From Maricaulis virginensis (GTDB taxonomy: Bacteria > Pseudomonadota > Alphaproteobacteria > Caulobacterales > Maricaulaceae), in the NCBI RefSeq assembly GCF_027922185.1, contig NZ_BSFE01000009.1, positions 78,869 to 142,868 of the forward strand: DNA of 64,000 nt, written 5' to 3'. A program made the translations under genes and the position numbers. Positions 44,133-51,700 of this stretch are shown piece after piece. How positions within the stretch are numbered: the stretch's first letter is position 1; each line of letters starts with the position of its first letter. The notes below the pieces were generated by a model, which saw nothing but the letters and a program-made list of their open reading frames with translations, was not told the origin of the DNA and ran no database searches.

Positions 44133-45097
44133 AGCGGCGCCATCGCGACAAGACAGACGATTTCGAACATTATCTGTGCTGCCACTAACGCTGTGCAGTC
44201 ATTGGCGTCATACATGGGCGCCACCTCGACGACGTCACCGCCGACAATGTCGAGCCCTGCCAGCCCGGTGAGCAGATCTATCGCATCGCCGGCGCTGAGC
44301 CCCCCTGGTTCCGGCGTGCCCGTACCTGGCGCCACGCTCGGGTCGAGGGCATCAATATCGAAGCTCACATAAACTGGGCCGTCCCCCACGATCCTTCGAG
44401 CCTGGTCCACCACATCGGCAATGCCACGGCGGCGCAGTGCTTCGGCATGCACGACGGTCATTCCGCACTCGTAGGAGAATGTCCACGCCGGCTCGGCAGC
44501 ACCACGTATGCCGATCTGGATCGTACGGGCTGGATCCAGAACTCCCTCCAGCACGGCCTCCCTGAATGGGCCGCCATGATGGAATTTGAGTCCGTCGATC
44601 GGGCCTTCCGTATCGCAATGAGCATCGATATGAATCAGGCCAAGTGGCTGCGAGCGGCCGAGTGCCTTCAGGATCGGAAGCGTAATCGAATGATCGCCGC
44701 CGATTGCCACCGGCCGGCAATCCGCAGCAGAAACGGCCCGGACGAAATCCTCGATATCGGCATGCCCGCGTTCAATATCATAGCGCGACCGGAACGGCGT
44801 GTCGCCAATATCCAGTATTCTGAATCGTTCGAACGGGTTCAGCCTGTGGATGTGATTATAGGGGCCTACCCGCTCGATCGCGCGCAGGGCCCGCGGCCCG
44901 AAGCGCGCGCCCGGACGGTTGGTGACACCCAGATCGAAGGGAACGCCGAAAAGTGCAATCTCGCAATCCATGATGCGCCCGGTTGCCAGGGCATCCGCGT
45001 CGGAAGACGCATTGAGTAAGGTCGTGGCCTCCATGTAGGCAGGCTCGGAGCGCTTCTCCGGCTCTGTCCAGTCGATGCTGTTTTTGCCTGTGCCCAT
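44096..45097 (-). CDS. Ureohydrolase (agmatinase/arginase superfamily)
   Basis: A 333-residue binuclear-manganese hydrolase. All metal motifs are present: GGDHSITLP, IHIDAHCDTEG and YVSFDIDALDPSVAPGTGTPEPGG. The TPEPGG form and the length fit agmatinase-like enzymes (agmatinase, guanidinobutyrase, guanidinopropionase) rather than arginase; the exact guanidino substrate cannot be read. It removes urea from a guanidino compound. It lies 25 bases after the dipeptide epimerase gene on the same strand, so it belongs to the DgcN-DgcA operon. Confidence 0.92.
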   Translation of the reverse strand: MGTGKNSIDWTEPEKRSEPAYMEATTLLNASSDADALATGRIMDCEIALFGVPFDLGVTNRPGARFGPRALRAIERVGPYNHIHRLNPFERFRILDIGDTPFRSRYDIERGHADIEDFVRAVSAADCRPVAIGGDHSITLPILKALGRSQPLGLIHIDAHCDTEGPIDGLKFHHGGPFREAVLEGVLDPARTIQIGIRGAAEPAWTFSYECGMTVVHAEALRRRGIADVVDQARRIVGDGPVYVSFDIDALDPSVAPGTGTPEPGGLSAGDAIDLLTGLAGLDIVGGDVVEVAPMYDANDCTALVAAQIMFEIVCLVAMAPLQRAALSRQTQG

Positions 45098-45122
45098 CGC
45101 TTCCCGCTCGCTTGCTCTCTGC

Positions 45123-46100
45123 CTAGCCCCAGAGTTCCGGCCGGGGCGGATCGACCCGGCCGGTCTCGTATCTGAGCCCGTTCGGCCAGTCCTGTGCCAG
45201 AAGAACGGGACCGTCGATATCCACGAAGTCGCACAGGCAACCGACGACGAAGCTGGGCGCCATCGCCAGCGAGGTCCCCATCATGTTACCGACCATCAGG
45301 CCCAGTTCCTCCGCGCGCGCCGACCGCGCCAGGCGCAGCGCTTCTGTCAACCCACCGGTCTTGTCGAGCTTGATGTTGATGCGTTGGTAGCGGCCGCGCA
45401 CGACGTCGAGTTCGCCACTGTGGAGGCAGCTTTCGTCGGCACACAGGGGCACCGGCGAGACGTAACCATCCAGTGCCGCATCCTGGCCGCGCGGCAGCGG
45501 CTGTTCGAGCATTTCCACGCCCAGGCGCGCCATGGCGGGCGCCACGTCGCGAAGCTGTTCGATCGTCCAGCCTTCATTCACATCGACAACCAGGACCGCG
45601 TCGGGCCGCACGGCGCGGATCGCCTCGATCCGCTCGACCGGGCGGTCGGCATTCAGCTTAACCTTGAGCACCGGAACCGGGCCGGCCCGTCGGGCCTTGT
45701 CCGCCATCATCTCCGGGTCCGGCTCCAGACCGATGGTGACGGCAGTGGTCAACGGGCGCGGCTCGACGCCGGTCAGGGCCCAGATCGACCGTCCGCTCCG
45801 CTTCGCCTCCAGATCCCAAAGGGCGCAGTCGACAGCATTGCGTGCGCCGCCCGGCGGCAGGACAGTCTGCAGTGCATCGCGCGTGATGCCGTCCGGGTAC
45901 GCGGCGATTAAGGCTCGCGTCTCGTCCAGAATGCTCTGCGCCGTCTCGCCGCAATAGAAGACGCCCTCGGCCTCGCCCCGGCCGCGATGGCGACCCTCCT
46001 CGGCCGTGACGATGAGCGCATGGGTGGCATCGAAGACGGCGCTTGCAATACGGAACGGGGCCTTCAGCGAAAACCGGTGGAGCTCGACGGTCAGGCGCAT
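45123..46100 (-). CDS. dgcA: Dipeptide/N-acyl-glutamate epimerase (enolase superfamily, DgcA-like)
   Basis: A 325-residue enolase-superfamily racemase of the muconate-lactonizing subgroup. Catalytic lysines are in LKVKLNAD and NIKLDKTGG; the magnesium ligands are D in VVDVNEGW, E in MLEQPL and D in CADESC. Related enzymes epimerise L-Ala-D/L-Glu. When paired with a DUF1611 protein, the enzyme (DgcA) converts N-acetyl-D-glutamate to the L-form. ATG 46100 overlaps the preceding stop by one base (TAATG), so it is translated with the DUF1611 gene. The pair indicates salvage of D-glutamate or D-Glu dipeptides. Confidence 0.9.
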   Translation of the reverse strand: MRLTVELHRFSLKAPFRIASAVFDATHALIVTAEEGRHRGRGEAEGVFYCGETAQSILDETRALIAAYPDGITRDALQTVLPPGGARNAVDCALWDLEAKRSGRSIWALTGVEPRPLTTAVTIGLEPDPEMMADKARRAGPVPVLKVKLNADRPVERIEAIRAVRPDAVLVVDVNEGWTIEQLRDVAPAMARLGVEMLEQPLPRGQDAALDGYVSPVPLCADESCLHSGELDVVRGRYQRINIKLDKTGGLTEALRLARSARAEELGLMVGNMMGTSLAMAPSFVVGCLCDFVDIDGPVLLAQDWPNGLRYETGRVDPPRPELWG

Positions 46101-47116
46101 TACGCCTCGCCCCTGCCCTGCAGTAGCCGATCGGCGATCGCACCGCCGCCGGTGCGGACCGGATCGATGACCGGCAGACCCAACCGAGCCGCAGTCTCCG
46201 CGATCAGCGCCTCTGCCGCCGCAGCGTCCAGGCCCGCGGTGTTCAGACTGACCCCTGCGCAGTAACAGTCCGGACTGGTCAGCCGGGCCGCCTCCAGATT
46301 ACGGGCGATCGCGGTCTCCAGCGCCGGCGTGGGATAACCGTCGAAGAATGCGATCTTGTCGCGGCCCGCCTGGTGGCAGAGCACGACGGCTTCCGGTTGG
46401 GCGCCGTGTAGCAGACCGAGCGACACGCCTGCATAGGCGGGATGGAAGAGCGAGCCCTGCCCCTCGATCACGTCCCAGTGATCCGCTCCGGCCGCCGGCG
46501 CCAGCACTTCGGCGGCCCCGGACATGAAGTCGCCAATCACCGAGTCGATGGCAAAGCCGCGGCCGGAGATCAGCACGCCGGTCTGGCCCGTCGCACAAAA
46601 GTCCGCATCAACGCCGCGTTCGCACAGGGCCCGCCAGAGGGCGAGGGCCGTATACTTCTTGCCCACGGCGCAGTCCGTACCGACAGTTAGCACACGATGC
46701 CCCGAACGCGGCAGTCCGCTGCCGATCGGCAGACCCGGCGGCGGGTCGCGCAGGTCCGTGAGTTTACACCCCGTCGCGTCGGCCAGAGCACGCAGCGCGC
46801 CGAGTGAGTTGAGCCGGATGTGCAAGCCCGCGGCAATATCCAGACCAGCCTCAAGCGCGGCGCGGAACACATCGAGCCAGCGGTCGTCCATAGCACCGCC
46901 CGGGCTGGCCGTGCCCACCACCAGCGTTTTCACGCCCGCCGCCCGCGCGGCCTCGATCGTCATGTCGGGCAGGCCGAGATCGACAGTCCCGGCGCTCAGG
47001 CGCAGCTGCCCCGCACAGCGTTCCGGCGCCCAGTCGGCGATCCCCGCCCCGGTCTTGGCGATCAGACGGTCCGGCGCATCACCGAGGAAGATGAGATAGG
47101 GTGGGAGGACCTTCAT
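46100..47116 (-). CDS. dgcN: DUF1611-family protein (DgcN-like D-glutamate N-acyltransferase)
   Basis: A 338-residue protein starting at ATG 47116 (MKVLPPYLIFLGDAPDRLIAKTG); a GTG ten codons upstream is possible. The P-loop-like motif TVGTDCAVGKKYTALAL, the DLRDPP segment and the end IDPVRTGGGAIADRLL are hallmarks of DUF1611. A studied member, DgcN, N-acetylates D-glutamate so that DgcA can epimerise it. The one-base overlap with the epimerase gene supports the same role here. The operon is preceded by family-B site 6. Confidence 0.9.
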   Translation of the reverse strand: MKVLPPYLIFLGDAPDRLIAKTGAGIADWAPERCAGQLRLSAGTVDLGLPDMTIEAARAAGVKTLVVGTASPGGAMDDRWLDVFRAALEAGLDIAAGLHIRLNSLGALRALADATGCKLTDLRDPPPGLPIGSGLPRSGHRVLTVGTDCAVGKKYTALALWRALCERGVDADFCATGQTGVLISGRGFAIDSVIGDFMSGAAEVLAPAAGADHWDVIEGQGSLFHPAYAGVSLGLLHGAQPEAVVLCHQAGRDKIAFFDGYPTPALETAIARNLEAARLTSPDCYCAGVSLNTAGLDAAAAEALIAETAARLGLPVIDPVRTGGGAIADRLLQGRGEA

Positions 47117-47167
47117 GCTCGCAATCGCTTTGCTATCCACGCCCACAAACGGGCCATGTTACTAAAT

Positions 47168-47183
47168 ATGATGTCAATTTCAT
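47168..47183. promoter_or_regulatory. Operator-like palindrome, family B (site 6)
   Basis: ATGATGTCAATTTCAT: ATGA/TCAT arms, 8-base spacing, followed by TTTTT. The stretch GTCAATTTCATTTTTT (47173-47188) is identical to 40615-40630 at site 5. It lies 52 bases before the dgcN start. Confidence 0.65.
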
Positions 47184-47709
47184 TTTTTGACAAGAGTTCT
47201 AGGCGCCTTACGCGACGCGTCCTTCACAAGCGGACGTTTGCAAGCCGCCCGCACCGTAGAAGCTCTCAAAAAAAATCGAAAAGGCAGCCGGCATACCGGC
47301 GGCGTCACGCGAATTGCCACGCCGTTCCGTGGTCCCCTTCTGTGACATTCGACTCCGCACCATCCGCTCCGCGAATATCCTCCATGATCTCGTCAGCTGT
47401 CCCGCCGGTTGGCCGATTATCATAAACACGCCGGCGACCGCGAGCACCTGTACGGTCAGGTTGAGCCCCACCGGAAATTCGGCCCTTAGCGCCCGCGCGG
47501 TCTTGAGGTCCTTTAGGCTCACCGGTTTGATCGTCATTCAAAACAGACTGGCGACAAACGCGACGGTCGTGGTGCCGACCACTTGCGCGGTGGCCCGACA
47601 CGGCGCACTCGCAGTACAATGAGCAGCTGCTGCACGGCATGGCGCGGGAACTGCGCATCGCGCCACTGCAGCGCATGCTGGAGGGTGGTGTCAGACTTAC
47701 CCGTTGGAT
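47184..47709. other. Decayed intergenic DNA without an intact gene
   Basis: No convincing complete gene is seen. On the minus strand a frame from ATG 47537 (MTIKPVSLKDLKTARALRAE) runs into a hydrophobic stretch. It continues sensibly only in another frame (GGTADEIMEDIRGADGAESN to a stop near 47305), as if one small protein had been frameshifted near 47400. On the plus strand a short frame around 47610-47690 (QYNEQLLHGMARELRI) looks protein-like but has no start or clear relatives. GGTGGTGTCAGAC at 47684-47696 matches the IS6-element left end at 12 of 13 positions. Confidence 0.4.
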
Positions 47710-47950
47710 CAGCGGGTTGTTTGCGACATACGCATACCGGTTGAAATATGCCGTTCCGCCGCTTGCGAACCCGACGGGGTCCGAGGAGAGGAAGCGTCCG
47801 ATGGCGGGGTCGTAGTAGCGGGCCTGCATGTAGATGAGGCCGGTATAGCTCTCGCCGTTGTCATTGGCCGCCGGCTGCTGACGCCTCGTCGAACGGCGTG
47901 TAGGCCTCCCGCCACAACAGCGTGCCCGAAGCCCGCGAGCGGGTTGTTCT
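47710..47950 (-). pseudogene. Rhs-repeat core fragment (frameshifted, truncated)
   Basis: On the minus strand, LLWREAYTPFDEAS in one frame is followed in another frame by NDNGESYTGLIYMQARYYDP, then AIGRFLSSDPVGF and NRYAYVANNPL. These are hallmarks of the Rhs-associated core domain. A frameshift near 47870 separates the two parts, and the match stops abruptly after NNPL at about 47710, a dozen bases from an IS-end-like sequence. It is a relic of a large Rhs/YD-repeat toxin gene. Confidence 0.75.
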
Positions 47951-47967
47951 TACAATGTCAGGGAATA

Positions 47968-48057
47968 TGGCGGTGAGGGTGGGATTCGAACCCACGAGAC
48001 GGTTGCCCGCCTACACGCGTTCCAGGCGTGCGCCTTCGACCACTCGGCCACCTCACC
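47968..48057 (-). tRNA. tRNA-Ser (anticodon GGA)
   Basis: This 90-base gene, read on the minus strand, begins GGTGAGGTGGCCGAGTGG. It has a 7-bp acceptor stem (GGTGAGG with CCTCACC), discriminator G and encoded CCA. The anticodon loop contains CCTGGAACG, with GGA as anticodon. A long variable arm follows (GCGGGCAACCGTC region), as expected for tRNA-Ser. The T loop is GTTCGAATC. It marks the border between the catabolic region and the housekeeping genes. Confidence 0.97.
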
Positions 48058-48196
48058 GCAGAAGGCGCGGACTATACTCATCGATGCACAATGGGCAAGG
48101 GCTGAGTCAGCACGTCGGGCGGTGCCGCTGCAGAGGCTGGCAATCGGCGCGCAAGCTCCTATCTTGACAAGCAAAAGCGCGACCCTGGAGCCCGCC

Positions 48197-48850
48197 ATGT
48201 CCGACCCCGTCTGGAAGTCTCAGATCATCCCCGCCGAGCGCGCCCTGCCCGGCCGTCCCGATGCCATCGCTACCGCGCCGACGCATTTCGTCACCGGCCG
48301 GGATCTCAAGGCCGCCGCGCCTGAGGCGATGCAGGAAATCGTGCTGGGGATGGGTTGTTTCTGGGGCGTGGAACGCCTGTTCTGGCAGACGCCGGGCGTG
48401 TGGCACACGGCGGTCGGCTATGCCGGCGGCAGCACGCCTAATCCGACCTATGAGGAAGTGTGCTCGGGCGGTACCGGCCATGCCGAAGTGGTGCGCGTGG
48501 TGTTCGACCCGGCGCAGCTGTCGCTGGACGATCTCCTGAAAGTGTTCTGGGAAGGTCATGACCCGACCCAGGGCATGCGCCAGGGCAATGATCTGGGCAC
48601 GCAATACCGCTCGGTTATCCAGACCCTCGACGACGCCCAGGCCGAAGCCGCCCGCGCCAGCCAGGCGCGTTACCAGGCCGAGCTTGACCGCTCCGGGCTT
48701 GGCGCCATCACGACGATCATCGAGCCGGCCGGCGAATTCTACTATGCCGAGGACTATCACCAGCAATACCTCGCGAAAAATCCCGGCGGCTATTGCGGTA
48801 TCGGCGGCACCGGCGTGGTCTGTCCGATCGGAACCGGCGTTTCGGCCTGA
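48197..48850 (+). CDS. msrA: Peptide-methionine (S)-S-oxide reductase
   Basis: A 217-residue repair enzyme that reduces methionine-S-sulfoxide in proteins. ATG 48197 lies 6 bases after GGAG. The catalytic Cys is in LGMGCFWGVERLFW. Other family motifs are TAVGYAGGSTPNPTYEEVCSGGTGHAE, FWEGHDPTQGMRQGNDLGTQYRS and YYAEDYHQQYL. A resolving Cys is likely in GGYCGIGGTG near the C-terminus. It is cytosolic, with no signal peptide, a lone gene between the tRNA and serB. Confidence 0.97.
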   Translation: MSDPVWKSQIIPAERALPGRPDAIATAPTHFVTGRDLKAAAPEAMQEIVLGMGCFWGVERLFWQTPGVWHTAVGYAGGSTPNPTYEEVCSGGTGHAEVVRVVFDPAQLSLDDLLKVFWEGHDPTQGMRQGNDLGTQYRSVIQTLDDAQAEAARASQARYQAELDRSGLGAITTIIEPAGEFYYAEDYHQQYLAKNPGGYCGIGGTGVVCPIGTGVSA

Positions 48851-48939
48851 CGTTCATATTGCTCAGGCCTGTTGCCTGCAGGCCCGGTCTCGTCGAGGCT
48901 GGCGGGAAGCGCTGACATCCGTAACGACAGGACACTTGC

Positions 48940-49614
48940 TTGCAAAGACTGATCGCCTTTGACGTGGATTCAACACTGCTGCGTGTGGAATCCCTGGACA
49001 CGGCCCTTGAGGCCGCGCTGGCGGCCCTGCCGGATGCGGCCGAGGCGCGCCGCCGCCTGCACGAGATCACCAATGCCGGCATGACCGGCCGCATGGCCCT
49101 GCGTGACAGCCTGGAAGCGCGGCTGAAGCTGGCGGCGCTCGACAAGGGCGGGGTCGACGAGATGGCCGAGCGCCTGCGCAAGCGCGTCACCCCGGGCATG
49201 GCACCCCTGCTGAAAAAGCTCCGCGCCCGCGGCGATCAGATCCACGCCATTTCCGGCGGCTTTGCCGACCTGATCGAACCGGTGCTGGGCGATCTGGGCT
49301 TCCAGCGTGGCGATATCCACGCCAACCGCTTTGTCTGGCAGGACGAGCGCGTGGTGGGACTGGACATCGACAGCCCGCTCTCGCGCAATGGCGGCAAGGC
49401 CGAAGTGCTCGACCGGATTGCCGCGGCCAGCAGCGAGACCATCATTGTCGGCGACGGGATGACCGATTTCGAGGCCTTCGAGAGCGGCGCCGCCGACCGT
49501 TTCATCGGCTTCGGCCTGATCGCCCGGCGCGATGTCGTGGTCGCGGCGTGCGAGTATTCCGGCGCCGACTATGTGCGCACGGTGGAAGGCCTGGGCAAGC
49601 TGCTGGGGGTTTAG
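48940..49614 (+). CDS. serB: Phosphoserine phosphatase
   Basis: A 224-residue HAD-superfamily phosphatase catalysing the last step of serine synthesis. It begins at TTG 48940 (LQRLIAFDVDSTLL), with AGGA about 8 bases upstream. The nucleophile motif is FDVDSTLLRVES, motif II is ISGGFADLIEPV, the lysine is in NGGKAEVL and motif IV is VGDGMTDFEAF. It has the short form without the N-terminal ACT-like domain of many gammaproteobacterial enzymes. serA lies next to it in the opposite orientation across a palindromic repeat region. Confidence 0.94.
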   Translation: MQRLIAFDVDSTLLRVESLDTALEAALAALPDAAEARRRLHEITNAGMTGRMALRDSLEARLKLAALDKGGVDEMAERLRKRVTPGMAPLLKKLRARGDQIHAISGGFADLIEPVLGDLGFQRGDIHANRFVWQDERVVGLDIDSPLSRNGGKAEVLDRIAAASSETIIVGDGMTDFEAFESGAADRFIGFGLIARRDVVVAACEYSGADYVRTVEGLGKLLGV

Positions 49615-49627
49615 GCGCCCTGTTCCT

Positions 49628-49647
49628 CCCTCTCCCCGGGGAGAGGG
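49628..49647. repeat. Intergenic 20-bp perfect palindrome
   Basis: CCCTCTCCCCGGGGAGAGGG between the convergent serB and serA genes. A sister palindrome lies 80 bases on (49728-49747). It could act as a terminator for serB or be a dispersed palindromic repeat. Confidence 0.7.
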
Positions 49648-49727
49648 ATCGAGGGAGAGGGGGGAGACACCGCCATTGGCGCTTCAAACGCCAGCACCGG
49701 GGTTTTCCCTCATCCGCCCTTCGGGCA

Positions 49728-49747
49728 CCTTCTCCCCGGGGAGAAGG
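49728..49747. repeat. Intergenic 20-bp perfect palindrome, second copy
   Basis: CCTTCTCCCCGGGGAGAAGG, differing from the first copy only by a compensated outer base-pair change. It is preceded by the small hairpin GCCCTTCGGGC (49717-49727). It lies 13 bases from the serA stop and may serve as its terminator. Confidence 0.7.
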
Positions 49748-49760
49748 CGTGTTTGTCTGC

Positions 49761-50969
49761 CTACGGCCGGATCAGTCTGGCCCGGATCGAGCCTTCCAGC
49801 GCGTTGACGCGGTCGAGGAAATCGTCCGGCAGCGGGCCTTCCAGATCGGACACCACATAGCCCAGACCATTGCGCGTCTCGAGGCGCTGGGCGGCGATAT
49901 TGGCCGAAGTCGAAGAGATCGACTCATTGAGCCGCGTCAGGAAGCCCGGCGCATTGGCGTGGAAGCTCAGGAGACGCACCCGGCCGGCCTTGATCTCGCC
50001 CGGCTCGATCTCCGGCACATTCACCGCGCCCTTGGTCGAACCCTGGGAGAGATAGCGCGCCAGCTTGCTCGACACGTCCTCGCCGATCGAGGCCTGGGCC
50101 TCCAGCGTCGAACCGCCGATATGCGGCGTCAGGATCACATTCTCAAATCGTTGCAGCGGCGAAACGAAGGCTTCGTCCTTGGAGGCCGGCTCCTTGGGAA
50201 AGACGTCGACCGCCGCCCCCAGAAGGGCGCCGCTTTCCAGCGCATCGGCCAGGGCATCGATATCGACAAGGTCACCGCGCGCCTGGTTGATCAGGATGGC
50301 GCCCTTTTTCATCTTCGCGATGGCATCGCGGTTCATGATGTTGCGGGTCTGCTCGGTCGAGGGGACGTGCAGCGTCACCACGTCGGAGATTTCCAGCAGC
50401 TCGTCCAGCGAGCCGCAGGACCGTGCATTGCCGTGCGCCAGCTTGGGTTCGATGTCGTAGAAATAGACATGCATGCCCAGCGCGCTGGCGAGCACGGACA
50501 GCTGGGAACCGATATTGCCGTACCCGACAATGCCCAGCTTCTTGGCGCGCACCTCGTGGGAATCCGTCGCCGATTTCTGCCACTCGCCGCGCTTGGCCGC
50601 CGAGGAGCGGGCGGGGATGCCGCGCATCAGCATGATCACCGAGGCGAGGGTCAGTTCTGCGACCGAGCGGGTGTTGCCGAAGGGGCCGTTGAAGACGGGG
50701 ATGCCGCGCGCTTCGGCCGTGTCCAGGTCGACCTGGTTGGTGCCGATGCAGAAACAGCCCAGCGCCTGCAGGCCGGGCGCCGCGTCGAAGGCCGCCTTGT
50801 CCATCCTGGTGCGCGAGCGGATGCCGGCCAGAAGCGCGCCGGACAGCCGGTCGTGCAGGTCGGAGACGGCCAGCGCGGCCGCATGACGCTCGATGGGCAA
50901 ACCGGCCGCCTCGAAGGCGCGGTCGGCGAGCGGGTGCACATTTTCGAACAGGACGACAGTGTCGGACAT
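49761..50969 (-). CDS. serA: D-3-phosphoglycerate dehydrogenase
   Basis: A 402-residue NAD-dependent enzyme of the first step in serine synthesis. Motifs are the Rossmann GxGxxG in LGIVGYGNIGSQLSVLASALGM, substrate-binding Arg in INQARGDLVD, Glu in FPKEPAS and the catalytic His in LTPHIGGSTLEAQ. The C-terminal ~75 residues (VRLLSFHANAPGFLTRLNESI...) form an ACT domain that usually allows serine feedback. The start is ATG 50969, preceded by a GGAAA-type site. It is convergent with serB. Confidence 0.95.
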   Translation of the reverse strand: MSDTVVLFENVHPLADRAFEAAGLPIERHAAALAVSDLHDRLSGALLAGIRSRTRMDKAAFDAAPGLQALGCFCIGTNQVDLDTAEARGIPVFNGPFGNTRSVAELTLASVIMLMRGIPARSSAAKRGEWQKSATDSHEVRAKKLGIVGYGNIGSQLSVLASALGMHVYFYDIEPKLAHGNARSCGSLDELLEISDVVTLHVPSTEQTRNIMNRDAIAKMKKGAILINQARGDLVDIDALADALESGALLGAAVDVFPKEPASKDEAFVSPLQRFENVILTPHIGGSTLEAQASIGEDVSSKLARYLSQGSTKGAVNVPEIEPGEIKAGRVRLLSFHANAPGFLTRLNESISSTSANIAAQRLETRNGLGYVVSDLEGPLPDDFLDRVNALEGSIRARLIRP

Positions 50970-51088
50970 GGCGGGGTTTCCTGAGGATCGGTCGGGGTTA
51001 AGTTAGGCGTGCTTCGCCGCAGCGCAACATGCAAATCCCCTTATGTCCACAGCCCGCAGCGGCGCCCCGCCAGGCCCGTCACGCAAGA

Positions 51089-51616
51089 CTATTCGGCGTT
51101 CAGCGCCCGAACCGCCGCAATCGTCCGGTCGACGTGTTCGTAGGGGTTCATTTCCGACCAGGTCAGCGTGATCGTCGAATTTTGATCGATCACGTAGGAT
51201 GTGCGCGAAGTCCAGCCCGGACGCATCAGCATGCCCACATCATAGTCGCGCATCATGCCCTCGCCGATGGCGAAGACCGGGAAGGCCGACGCACAGTGCT
51301 GGGTGGAGAAGTCGGCGAGACGGTCGGTATTGCCCGCGGTGATGCCGATCACCTGCGCACCCTCGGCCTCGAACTCGCCGATCGCCTCGGCAAAGCTGGC
51401 TGCCTGGGCCTCGCAGCCCGAAGTGAAGGCCGCCGGAAAGAAGAAGACCACGACCGGCCCGCTTTCCAGCGCCTCGGCGAGATGGAAGCTGACCGGCTCG
51501 CCGGCCTGGAAGCCCTCGACGGTGAAGTCCGGAGCGGTATCGCCCAGCTCCAGCTCGGCAAGGGCCGGAGCGGAGATGGCGGCGACGGCGGCAAGGCCGG
51601 CAATGAGATGACGCAT
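51089..51616 (-). CDS. Periplasmic peroxiredoxin (AhpC/TSA, Bcp-like)
   Basis: A 175-residue thiol peroxidase with a Sec signal peptide (MRHLIAGLAAVAAISAPALA). AGGGG lies before ATG 51616. The mature protein starts ELELGDTAPDFTVEGF. The peroxidatic site P-x3-T-x2-C is in FFPAAFTSGCEAQAASF. A second Cys in TQHCASAFPV could be the resolving one. Export to the periplasm is unusual for a Bcp-like protein. It reduces peroxides near the membrane; the electron donor is unknown. Confidence 0.9.
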   Translation of the reverse strand: MRHLIAGLAAVAAISAPALAELELGDTAPDFTVEGFQAGEPVSFHLAEALESGPVVVFFFPAAFTSGCEAQAASFAEAIGEFEAEGAQVIGITAGNTDRLADFSTQHCASAFPVFAIGEGMMRDYDVGMLMRPGWTSRTSYVIDQNSTITLTWSEMNPYEHVDRTIAAVRALNAE

Positions 51617-51700
51617 GGGGATCCCCTCCTCGGATCGAGACAGTGTCGGCAGACAAGATGAGGCGTTTGACGGCCGGGACAAGGCCCCGGCCATCACAAG

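Noticed and set aside
28036..47116. A complete microcystin-degradation (mlr) cluster
   Set aside because: M81 and S12-fold genes are present, but no MlrA-like membrane protease and no MlrD-like carrier are seen, so only a wider D/beta-peptide role is proposed.
47610..47812. Plus-strand frame with QYNEQLLHGMARELRIAPLQRMLE
   Set aside because: It looks protein-like but has no start codon or ribosome site, runs into the Rhs relic in antisense, and I cannot place it in a family.
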